Source: Bog-159 sp049520215 (GTDB lineage: Bacteria; Acidobacteriota; Terriglobia; Bryobacterales; Bryobacteraceae). Taken from it: 20,077 nucleotides of DNA. The stretch covers positions 1-20,077 of the forward strand of contig JBEKPZ010000120.1 in assembly GCA_049520215.1 (NCBI GenBank), in the 5' to 3' direction. Under the pieces are notes generated by a model, which was given only the letters and a program-made list of their open reading frames with translations, was not told where the DNA came from and ran no database searches. This document shows, in pieces, positions 6,583 to 12,921 of this stretch (position 1 is the first letter of the stretch; each line of letters starts with the position of its first letter). The translations under genes were made by a program, and so were the position numbers.

Positions 6583-7707
6583 TTGAGCCCACTTATTCTT
6601 GTCCTGCTGGCCCCCCTGATGAGCGGTGATATGGGCGGCGCTGCCCGCGATCTCGCCCGCACCGTAGCGGCTGCAGTCGCGCATGAACCTGTGGCGCTAA
6701 CCGTCAAAAACCAGTCCGCCCTCTCCGCCGCCGACACCGCCGAAATTCGTCGCGTCTTCGAGTCCGAATTAAAGACGGCCGGGCAGCCGGCGGCGGAAGT
6801 CCGGATCGCCATCTCGGAGAATCTGACGCAGTTTCTCCTGGTGGCCGAGATTCATCGCCAGGGCGACCGCCAGGTGTTGCTGGAATCCTGGCCGCGCACG
6901 CCGGCGCCCTCCGCAGCCGCCCCGCAGGACAAGCCGGCGCGGGTCACGCTCGAAAAGAAGCTGGTATGGGAGCAGGACCGACCCATTCTGGATGTGGCGC
7001 AGTCGGGCGACGCGATGCTCGTGCTGGACGCCACCCGCGTGCTGCTGGTCCGCGGCGCAGAGCGCCAATCCGCGCCGATTCCCGCCACGCACCCATGGCC
7101 TCGTGACATCCGCGGGCGGCTTTCGGTCAGTGACTCTGCGTTCACCGCGTATCTGCCCGGCGCAATCTGCCGGGGCACCGCGCAGCCGCAGCTTTCGCTT
7201 GTGTGCCGCGACTCGCCGGATCCCTGGCTGCTTGCGCCGGGCGCCATCGCGCTCTTCGCGCCGGACCGCAACCTCTTCCCCGGCCACATCGACGTCGAAC
7301 CCGGAGGCGCGCGCGACCTCCCGCCGTTCTACTCGGCCGCGCCCGCGGGCGATGCCTGGATCTTTGCCGCCGCCGACGGCCGCGCCCATGTTTACACGCA
7401 TTCCTGGGAATCCGCCGGCGCCATCGACCAGTGGGGCAGCGATATCGCCGCCATCCAAACGCCCTGCGGCGCGCGCATTCTGGCCACCCGCCCCACGGGC
7501 CACACCGAGCCGGACGCCATCCGAACCTACGACCTCGGCGTCCCCGAAGGAAACGGCGGCGCACCCCGTCCCGCCGGACCGGCGATCGAATTCTCCGGAC
7601 CCATTACCGCGCTATGGTCCGCCGGCAACTCCGCCACGGCGGTCTCGCGCGATCTCCAAACCGGACGCTATGCGGCTTTCATCCTGGCTCCCACTTGCGG
7701 TTCTTAG
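6583..7707 (+). CDS. Exported protein of unknown function, beta-propeller-like C-terminus
   Basis: The frame opens after the RelE stop and the first usable start is TTG at 6583; the two ATGs just upstream (6575, 6578) run into TGA. The 374-residue product has a short hydrophobic N-terminus (SPLILVLLAPLMSG) resembling a signal peptide. Next is a domain of about 100 residues (ALTVKNQSALSAADTAEIRR, VRIAISENLTQFLLVAEI). The remaining 230 or so residues are beta-rich and rich in AWIFAAADGRAHVYTH-like strands, suggesting a propeller. I do not recognise the family. Its 3' end overlaps the solute-binding-protein gene by 38 nt, which together with the kinase downstream argues for one transcript and a shared periplasmic task. 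Confidence 0.65.
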   Translation: MSPLILVLLAPLMSGDMGGAARDLARTVAAAVAHEPVALTVKNQSALSAADTAEIRRVFESELKTAGQPAAEVRIAISENLTQFLLVAEIHRQGDRQVLLESWPRTPAPSAAAPQDKPARVTLEKKLVWEQDRPILDVAQSGDAMLVLDATRVLLVRGAERQSAPIPATHPWPRDIRGRLSVSDSAFTAYLPGAICRGTAQPQLSLVCRDSPDPWLLAPGAIALFAPDRNLFPGHIDVEPGGARDLPPFYSAAPAGDAWIFAAADGRAHVYTHSWESAGAIDQWGSDIAAIQTPCGARILATRPTGHTEPDAIRTYDLGVPEGNGGAPRPAGPAIEFSGPITALWSAGNSATAVSRDLQTGRYAAFILAPTCGS

Positions 7708-9013
7708 CGCGTCGGCCGTCTGCGGCGCGGCCACCCGCCCGCGCTACGGCGGAACTCTGCGCGTTGAGATGCTGGCCGCCCCGGCCGCCCTCGCCCCCAC
7801 CTCCGCCGATGCCGCTCCGCTTCGCTCGCTGGCTTTCGAAACCCTGGTGCGCCTCGATGAGGCGGGCGCGCCGCAGCCCTGTCTGGCGCTATCCTGGCAG
7901 CACGACGCCGCCGCCAGGCGCTGGCAGTTCAACCTTCGGCCGGCGGTCAAGTTTCACGATGGCTCTCCGCTGACCGCCGCCGCCGCGGCGCCACTCTTGC
8001 AAGCCGCGCTGCCAGCCATGACCATCGCCGCCACTGGCGATACCGCCATCACCATCCGCGCCAATCGCCCGCTGCCCGATCTGCTGCTCGATTTGGCGCA
8101 TAACGGTTGGCTGGACACCGGCCCGTTCCGCCAGGCTGCGTTCGAGCCGGGCCGCCGCGCCACGTTCGCCGCCAACGAAGACTACTGGGGCGGCCGGCCC
8201 TTCCTCGATGCCATCGACGTCCAACTCGGCCGCGCCCTGCGCGACCAACTCGCCGACCTCCAACTCGGCAAGGCCGACGTCGTAGAAGTAGCTCCCACCG
8301 ACCTGCGCCGCGTTCTGGGTGGGACTGGCGTTTTGGGTGGGACAGGCTTCAGCCTGTCGTCGATATGGTCCTCCGCACCCGTGACCCTCATCGCCCTCGT
8401 GTTCCCAGGCGGCGATGCCCGCCTGCGCGAAGCCCTCGCCCTCTCCATCGACCGCGCCGCCATGCACACCGTGCTCCTGCAAAAGCAGGGAGAAGTCTCC
8501 GCCGCGCTGCTGCCGCAATGGATCTCCGGTTACGCCTTCGTCTTTCCCACGGCGCCCGATCTGCCGCGCGCCCGCGCGCTCGCCAACGCCCTGCCACCCG
8601 CGGCCCGCACGCTCACGCTCAGTTACGATCCCTCCCTGCGCATTGCCCGCTCTCTCGCCGAACGCGTGGCCGTCAACGCGCGCGATGCCGGATTGGCAGT
8701 GCAGGTCTCGCCGCAGAATCCGCGCGCCGACGTGCGGCTGGTCGAAATCCGCCTGGCCTCCTTGGACCCGGAGCAGGCCCTCGCCGGATTCGCAGCCGCT
8801 CTCGGCCTTGAAACTCCGGCCGCCGCCGCATCCCCCGCGGCTCTCTACGAATCCGAGCACAGGCTGCTGGATGGCTTCCGCGCCGTCCCGCTCTTTCACC
8901 TTCCCGTTCTCTACGGCGCAGCCAGCCGCGTCCGCGCGTCTGCGCCGCCGCCGATTACGCGCCTGGGCGATTGGCGCTTTGACAATGTCTGGCTCTCCGG
9001 GACCGCACCATGA
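7670..9013 (+). CDS. Extracellular solute-binding protein, family 5 (peptide/nickel type), short and altered
   Basis: The ATG at 7670 starts a 447-residue protein with a signal peptide (MRLSSWLPLAVLSASAVCGA). The family-5 entry motif RPRYGGTLRVEM and the later block LRPAVKFHDGSPLTA are clear, as is the ANEDYWGGRPFLDAIDV segment. Family-5 proteins deliver oligopeptides or nickel to Dpp/Opp-type ABC permeases, but no permease or ATPase gene is present here. The protein is shorter than the usual 500-550 residues. Residues 216-231 (LGGTGVLGGTGFSLSS) come from a palindromic repeat inserted in frame. It overlaps the upstream unknown gene by 38 nt and the downstream kinase by ATGA (9010-9013). A sensory rather than transport role is an inference from context. 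Confidence 0.82.
   Translation: MRLSSWLPLAVLSASAVCGAATRPRYGGTLRVEMLAAPAALAPTSADAAPLRSLAFETLVRLDEAGAPQPCLALSWQHDAAARRWQFNLRPAVKFHDGSPLTAAAAAPLLQAALPAMTIAATGDTAITIRANRPLPDLLLDLAHNGWLDTGPFRQAAFEPGRRATFAANEDYWGGRPFLDAIDVQLGRALRDQLADLQLGKADVVEVAPTDLRRVLGGTGVLGGTGFSLSSIWSSAPVTLIALVFPGGDARLREALALSIDRAAMHTVLLQKQGEVSAALLPQWISGYAFVFPTAPDLPRARALANALPPAARTLTLSYDPSLRIARSLAERVAVNARDAGLAVQVSPQNPRADVRLVEIRLASLDPEQALAGFAAALGLETPAAAASPAALYESEHRLLDGFRAVPLFHLPVLYGAASRVRASAPPPITRLGDWRFDNVWLSGTAP
8316..8358. repeat. Palindromic repeat, family B, inside the solute-binding-protein gene
   Basis: GACAGGCT (8341-8348) and AGCCTGTC (8351-8358) form an 8-bp stem around TC. Before it, TGGGTGGGACTGG (8316-8328) and TGGGTGGGACAGG (8334-8346) are 12/13 identical with an 18-nt period, giving the peptide LGGTGV-LGGTGF. 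The sequence GGTGGGACAGGCTTCAGCCTGT matches the intergenic copy at 14365-14385 except for one base in the 5' arm; the next base of the 3' arm differs in the complementary way. Confidence 0.8.
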
Positions 9014-10773
9014 CCTTTCGCACGCGCTTGTTAATCGCTTTCGCGCTTACCGTCATCGTCGCCGTGGCGTTCGTCGGCGCCATCGTTTCCACCACCACCC
9101 AACGCGCCTTCGAGCAGGTCGACGAGCAGCGCGTCTCCGCCCTGGCCGCCCAATTTCGCCAGGAGCTCCTCCGCCGCAAACAGGAGATCGCCCAGCACGT
9201 GAGAGATATCGCCGAGGCCGACACCACGCGCGACATGGTCATCGCGCTCAACCGTCCGGACGCCGATCCCCCAGCCTATGTGGACGCCGCCGAACCGCTG
9301 GCCGCCGCCCACAATCTCGATTTCCTGGAGCTGGTCTCCGCCACCGGGAGCATCGTCTCGTCCAAGCAGTGGCCCGCGCGATTTCTCTACCAGGAAGACT
9401 GGGTCGTCCAGCGTGACGACTGGAATTCGCGGGAGCCTTTCCTGAAACGCGAGGACCTGCCCACCGGCACCGCCCTCGCGCTGATCTCGGTGCGCGTCGC
9501 GACCGTCGGCGAAAGCAAGCTGTACGTGATCGGCGGTCAGGCCCTCGACCGCGACTTCCTGTCGTCCTTTGTGCTGCCGGCCGGCATGCGCGCCCTGCTC
9601 TATCGCGAGCCGCAATCCATCGTCGGTTCCTCTGGACCGCTGCCGCAGACCGCGCCGCTCGCGCCGTTGATCGATGCCCTGCGCAAACAGCCGAGCGAAG
9701 TGACGCGCACTGTCCAATGGTCCGCCGACGCGGCCAGCGCCGAGACGTTTCACGCCTTCCCGCTCATCGGCCCTGCCAAAGATCCCGGCCAGGCCGACGA
9801 GTTGATGGGCGCTTTTTTGGTAGGCAGCTCGCGTGCCGTACAGGTTCGCCTGGAGCGCTTCCTGCGCCGCGTCGAACTCCTGGTGGCCATGGGCGGCATT
9901 CTGCTCGCGTTGCTGGTGGCTTTCTGGACCACCGCGCGCATCACCCGTCCTGTGGAAGCGTTGGCCGCCGGCGCCCGCGCGGTGGCCGCTGGCGACTGGC
10001 ACACGCAAGTGGACGTGCATGCCTCGGGCGAGATCGGCACGCTGGCCGCCGCCTTCAACCAGATGACCCGCGACCTGCTGGAGCAGCGCGACCGCCTGGT
10101 GCAAGCCGAGCGCGTGGCCGCCTGGCGCGAGCTCGCCCGCCGCCTCGCGCACGAGCTTAAGAATCCGCTGTTCCCGCTGCAGATCACCGTCGAGAACCTG
10201 CAGCGCGCCCGCGCCGCGCATCCCGAGGAGTTCGACGAAGTCTTCCGCGAGAGTACCGCCACGCTGCTCGCCGAGTTGGGCAAGCTCCGCGGCATCGTTG
10301 GCCGCTTCAGCGACTTCGCCAAGATGCCGCAGCCGCAGCTCGAAACCGTGGACCTGAACAATCTGGTGCGCGACAGCCTGAAGCTCTTTGAAGCGCAGAT
10401 GCAGGCGGCCGGCGTAACCCTCCGCCTGGACCTCGCCGCCGACCTACGGGCCATCCAAGCCGACCCCGCCCAACTAGGCCGCGCCCTGCAGAATCTCGCT
10501 TTAAACGCCATCGACGCCATGCCCTCCGGAGGCGCCCTGGCCCTCCGCACCGCCGCGCACGAAGGCGGCGTGCGCCTGGAAGTCGCCGACACTGGCCAAG
10601 GTCTCACAGGGGAGGAATGCGAGCGCCTCTTCACCCCGTACTACACGACTAAGACCCACGGCACCGGCTTAGGCCTGGCCATCGTGCAATCGGTGATCAG
10701 CGACCACGGAGGCAAGATCGCAGTGCGCAGCGAACCCGGCAAGGGCACCACGTTTGTCATCGATCTGGCGTGA
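9010..10773 (+). CDS. NtrY-like membrane sensor histidine kinase
   Basis: This 587-residue kinase has a first membrane segment at about residues 8-28, an extracytoplasmic sensor of about 260 residues, a second segment at about 288-308, a HAMP linker to about 361, and a HisKA domain with H381 in LAHELKNPLFPL, the NtrY-type H-box. The ATPase domain has N499 in NLALNAIDAM, the G1 box VADTGQG (D527) and GTGLGLAIVQS. NtrY-class kinases normally phosphorylate an NtrX-type sigma-54 regulator encoded next door; none follows here. The ATG overlaps the solute-binding-protein stop (ATGA), so the two proteins are probably made together and may sense a common ligand, which is an inference. No terminator was found after the stop. 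Confidence 0.92.
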   Translation: MTFRTRLLIAFALTVIVAVAFVGAIVSTTTQRAFEQVDEQRVSALAAQFRQELLRRKQEIAQHVRDIAEADTTRDMVIALNRPDADPPAYVDAAEPLAAAHNLDFLELVSATGSIVSSKQWPARFLYQEDWVVQRDDWNSREPFLKREDLPTGTALALISVRVATVGESKLYVIGGQALDRDFLSSFVLPAGMRALLYREPQSIVGSSGPLPQTAPLAPLIDALRKQPSEVTRTVQWSADAASAETFHAFPLIGPAKDPGQADELMGAFLVGSSRAVQVRLERFLRRVELLVAMGGILLALLVAFWTTARITRPVEALAAGARAVAAGDWHTQVDVHASGEIGTLAAAFNQMTRDLLEQRDRLVQAERVAAWRELARRLAHELKNPLFPLQITVENLQRARAAHPEEFDEVFRESTATLLAELGKLRGIVGRFSDFAKMPQPQLETVDLNNLVRDSLKLFEAQMQAAGVTLRLDLAADLRAIQADPAQLGRALQNLALNAIDAMPSGGALALRTAAHEGGVRLEVADTGQGLTGEECERLFTPYYTTKTHGTGLGLAIVQSVISDHGGKIAVRSEPGKGTTFVIDLA

Positions 10774-10839
10774 ATTGCGCGAATCCCCCGCCGCCCCCCG
10801 CCAGCGTCCAAACAGCTCTGTACGCCCCAGCCCACCATG

Positions 10840-10866
10840 AATTGCAGCGCTGAAATTGCAGCGCTG
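10840..10866. repeat. Tandem 13-bp repeat containing an 8-bp palindrome
   Basis: AATTGCAGCGCTG occurs at 10840-10852 and again at 10854-10866, one base apart. Each copy contains the perfect palindrome CAGCGCTG. It lies about 70 nt after the NtrY-like kinase stop. The 14-nt period and paired dyads could be a protein-binding site, or a hairpin if transcribed. Confidence 0.7.
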
Positions 10867-11267
10867 GCTCAGTTTGAGAGACCCGCGGTCGGACGCAAAC
10901 GGCACGGACACAGAGCGCCTCTCCGATTTCCGGGATCCCATCGGGCTCCGCCAGTGGACTTCGGCAGCGGGCATTTCGACAAAGCTCCTCCACAAGGCGG
11001 TTGGCACTGTATGGGGCATCGCAACCAGCTAGCCGAATGCTACCTTCTAGCACGCAAGCTGGGGCCGAAGGCAAACAAGCCCCGAGTAGATAAACAAAAC
11101 AGCTCGACTCACGCACTGGCAGAATCTTGTAACGACCAGAATTCCTACGATTACAGCAAACGCGATAGGAGCCATATACACCGGCGAACTCGCGGTCAGA
11201 TTGCTTGTGTATAAAGATCTCCGGCCAGCACATGAGCAAGACTATGAGGGCGAAGATGACGGCTGTC

Positions 11268-11450
11268 TCAAAGATAGCCATCCCGCACGGCCCTTGCCCA
11301 CCTAACGTCCGCCAAAAAGTGTCGTCGCGCCGCCGCTCGGACTTCAATCAAAAACCTCTTCATGGATTCTCCTGAACCCCGTCTCGTAACGGAGTCGATG
11401 ACCTTCATTTCCAGGATCCTCCATCCTCGGCAGGTCTGGCATTTTGGCAT
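11268..11450 (-). CDS. Possible small protein with a CxxC motif
   Basis: A 60-residue frame starts at 11450 (MPKCQTCRGWRILEMKVIDS). GGAGGG (forward CCCTCC at 11455-11460) lies 4 nt upstream, and the frame starts 45 nt downstream of the 202-residue minus-strand gene, so it could be the second gene of that operon. The CQTC pair could bind a metal. A second start, ATG at 11363 in the same frame, also has a GGAG 4-8 nt upstream and would give a 31-residue peptide (MKRFLIEVRAAARRHFLADV). The arginine-rich C-terminus is not clearly protein-like and no family is recognised. Confidence 0.25.
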   Translation of the reverse strand: MPKCQTCRGWRILEMKVIDSVTRRGSGESMKRFLIEVRAAARRHFLADVRWARAVRDGYL

Positions 11451-11495
11451 GTTGCCCTCCACAACCTATTGCGGCCCAAAAGACGTGCTGCTGTT

Positions 11496-12104
11496 TCATC
11501 GCTGCGGCCGCCGTCCAGGCTCAACCGCATCGACGTACCAACTGTGGCCCTCCTTGAACGCCCGGACTGCACCACGCCTACAGAGCAGGGGCACAACATA
11601 TGACAAGTTGATCGGCGTCAGTTTATGCTTCATCTTAATGGCCTCCCCGATCGAATTCGGCATAAGAGGCGAGAAAATCGCGCCCATGAGTGCGGGACCC
11701 TTGCGCTGCTCAATTTCCCGTCTGATTAATCCGATGCTCTCGCGCGTGATTCGGAGCCGCGATTTCTCGAATAGGACCTCAATTCCGTCATCAAGTGAAC
11801 CCGTGTACCTGAACTGCTTGCCATTGACGGTGTCACAAACCTGAACCGGCCTCGCGGCTGCCTCCGTCTTGCTAGACTGCTGAACACTCTTGAGCGCGCG
11901 AGTAGCCAGTGATTCCACGAGGCTCCTGTCGCAGTCGGGCAGCGCCGCGACGAATGCGAGGACGGCGTTTTCAAGGATAGTCGAAGCCGGCTGCTGCAAA
12001 ATGGCTTCGAGCGCATCGATCCTCAATTTCGTCGGAAGCGTAAATGTCACGGAAACTGGGCGCTGCCCTCTGAATTCAACTTCCGGGGAGGCTGATTGAA
12101 CCAT
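11496..12104 (-). CDS. Probable ribbon-helix-helix regulator with C-terminal winged-helix-like region
   Basis: This 202-residue protein is not recognised as a named family. Residues about 16-60 (VSVTFTLPTKLRIDALEAIL, then STILENAVLAFVAALPD) have the strand-helix-helix pattern of ribbon-helix-helix DNA-binding proteins. The C-terminal 100 residues (FRYTGSLDDGIEVLFEKSRL, SIGEAIKMKHKLTPINLSYV, VPLLCRRGAVRAFKEGHSWY) resemble a winged helix, though less clearly. The composition is more protein-like than the antisense frame at 11362-11844. The start at 12104 is only 5 nt from a TATAAT box, so the mRNA is predicted to be leaderless or nearly so. An 8-bp inverted repeat sits over the -35 box, which suggests autorepression. 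It lies in a less GC-rich patch and may have been acquired horizontally. Confidence 0.68.
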   Translation of the reverse strand: MVQSASPEVEFRGQRPVSVTFTLPTKLRIDALEAILQQPASTILENAVLAFVAALPDCDRSLVESLATRALKSVQQSSKTEAAARPVQVCDTVNGKQFRYTGSLDDGIEVLFEKSRLRITRESIGLIRREIEQRKGPALMGAIFSPLMPNSIGEAIKMKHKLTPINLSYVVPLLCRRGAVRAFKEGHSWYVDAVEPGRRPQR

Positions 12105-12109
12105 ACTGA

Positions 12110-12138
12110 ATTATATCTAACTTTCACGCATTCTTCAA
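12110..12138 (-). promoter_or_regulatory. Near-consensus sigma-70 promoter, minus strand
   Basis: Reading the minus strand, TTGAAG (12138-12133) and TATAAT (12115-12110) are separated by exactly 17 nt. The -10 box ends 5 nt before the ATG at 12104, so transcription should begin at or within a base or two of the start codon. Confidence 0.7.
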
Positions 12139-12152
12139 TAGTTGGTGAAAGT
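12120..12152. promoter_or_regulatory. Candidate operator over the -35 box
   Basis: ACTTTCAC (12120-12127) and GTGAAAGT (12145-12152) are perfect 8-bp inverted arms 17 nt apart, centred on the -35 hexamer at 12133-12138. A dimeric repressor bound here would block the polymerase; the ribbon-helix-helix-like product of the adjacent gene is the obvious candidate. Confidence 0.5.
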
Positions 12153-12330
12153 AAAAATACCGAAAAGACAAGTCGGGAGGCCGCGCACACGCGACGCCTA
12201 CCTTTCCCCCCTTTTCACGGCGAGGTTCCAGGCTCCGCGGCGACCTTCCCGCATTGGCCGGAGGGCGGGCAGCACGGGCAGGCTGAGAACATTCGCCGCG
12301 AATGCCACTTACGATATACTGGAGAAAAGC

Positions 12331-12531
12331 ATGACCAACGTGCAACTATACCTTGCAGCCGGCATGCCCACCATCGCGGTGCTCGTCGGCATCCTCATGA
12401 ACGCTGTGCTCTACAACTCCCTGAACTCGCGCATGACGAGCATGGAAGTTAAATTTGACCTCATTATGGGCAAGCTCGCGGAACTCGACAACCGCCTCAC
12501 CCGTCTCGAAGAGCGCCTGGAACGACGCTGA
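12331..12531 (+). CDS. Small membrane-anchored coiled-coil protein
   Basis: This 66-residue protein has one membrane segment at about residues 4-27 (VQLYLAAGMPTIAVLVGILM). A heptad-patterned cytoplasmic or periplasmic coiled coil follows (MEVKFDLIMGKLAELDNRLT, then RLEERLERR). Similar small proteins are common in acidobacterial genomes as hypotheticals; the function is unknown. The start at 12331 is chosen over an upstream TTG extension because GGAG (12321-12324) lies 6 nt before it and the upstream translation is arginine-rich and not protein-like. A TATACT box at 12315-12320 is oddly close: if used, the mRNA would begin after the GGAG. Confidence 0.72.
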   Translation: MTNVQLYLAAGMPTIAVLVGILMNAVLYNSLNSRMTSMEVKFDLIMGKLAELDNRLTRLEERLERR

Positions 12532-12894
12532 AGCCGGGCCCGCGCGTCAGGTTTCTCGACATTTCGGCGGCGACTCTCATGCTAACAGCCGCGTGCGCCG
12601 GAACGGCGGGGCGGCGCTGATCGCGTGGCGACTTGATCGGCGCGCGATCACCCGTCTCGTACTCGCCCTGCCACGCTGAAAACAAAAGTCCGGCCCCAAT
12701 CCGTGCGACCGATGCCGTGAGGCAACCCCGGTTTCTCCGTACGCTGAAAAGGTAAGGCTACCGCTTAGTTCGCCGCCGGAGTCGCCTGGAGCGGAACGAA
12801 TGAAAAAGCCCCTTCAGTAAAAACGATTGGGAGTATACTGGCTGGAAAGTGAAACGAAAATCCTGGCTATCGTGAAGGCCCTTTCCGTTTCTCT
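12532..12894. other. Intergenic leader region before the cytochrome gene
   Basis: No gene is supported in these 363 bases. From 12690 to 12800 there are GGCAACCCC, GAAAAGGTAAGGCTACC and a CCGCT/AGCGG pairing that could form a structured RNA, but they match no riboswitch consensus I can apply with confidence. TATACT at 12834-12839 is a -10 candidate for the cytochrome gene, with no good -35; it would leave a 5' leader of about 75 nt. Confidence 0.4.
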
Positions 12895-12906
12895 ATGCAC
12901 TGGCAC

Positions 12907-12912
12907 AGGAGG
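12907..12912 (+). promoter_or_regulatory. Strong Shine-Dalgarno deciding the cytochrome start
   Basis: AGGAGG lies 9 nt before the ATG at 12922. An in-frame ATG at 12895 precedes it, but would put this consensus ribosome binding site inside the coding region and add an arginine-rich stretch before the signal peptide, so 12922 is preferred. Confidence 0.7.
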
Positions 12913-12921
12913 AGAAGATTC

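Larger units (their letters stand above)
10774..11495. other. Stretch without a convincing gene
   Basis: This 720-base stretch is less GC-rich than its surroundings, especially 11050-11230. Frames on both strands give cysteine-, serine- and arginine-rich translations typical of noncoding DNA. On the minus strand, a possible start at 11281 gives a membrane segment (MAIFETAVIFALIVLLMCW), and another frame from 11173 gives MAPIAFAVIVGILVVTRF. These could be remnants of a frameshifted small membrane protein gene, but neither is supported further. A tandem palindrome lies at 10840-10866. Confidence 0.4.

Noticed and set aside
6992..7669. Long N-terminal extension of the solute-binding-protein frame
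   Set aside because: This part lies over the upstream exported-protein gene in another frame and is Pro/Arg/Ser-rich; the ATG at 7670 begins a proper signal peptide.
10757..11347. 196-residue minus-strand frame with one membrane segment
   Set aside because: After the first 40 residues the translation is cysteine- and arginine-rich and runs into the kinase 3' end; no ribosome binding site of note. Mentioned only as a possible remnant.
12142..12330. N-terminal extension of the small coiled-coil protein from a TTG start
   Set aside because: The added residues are basic and not protein-like, while GGAG and ATG at 12331 give a typical small membrane protein.
12700..12765. Cyclic-di-GMP (GEMM) riboswitch
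   Set aside because: GGCAACC and GGTAAGGCTACC recall parts of the consensus, but the GACGCAAAGC core and tetraloop-receptor arrangement are missing.
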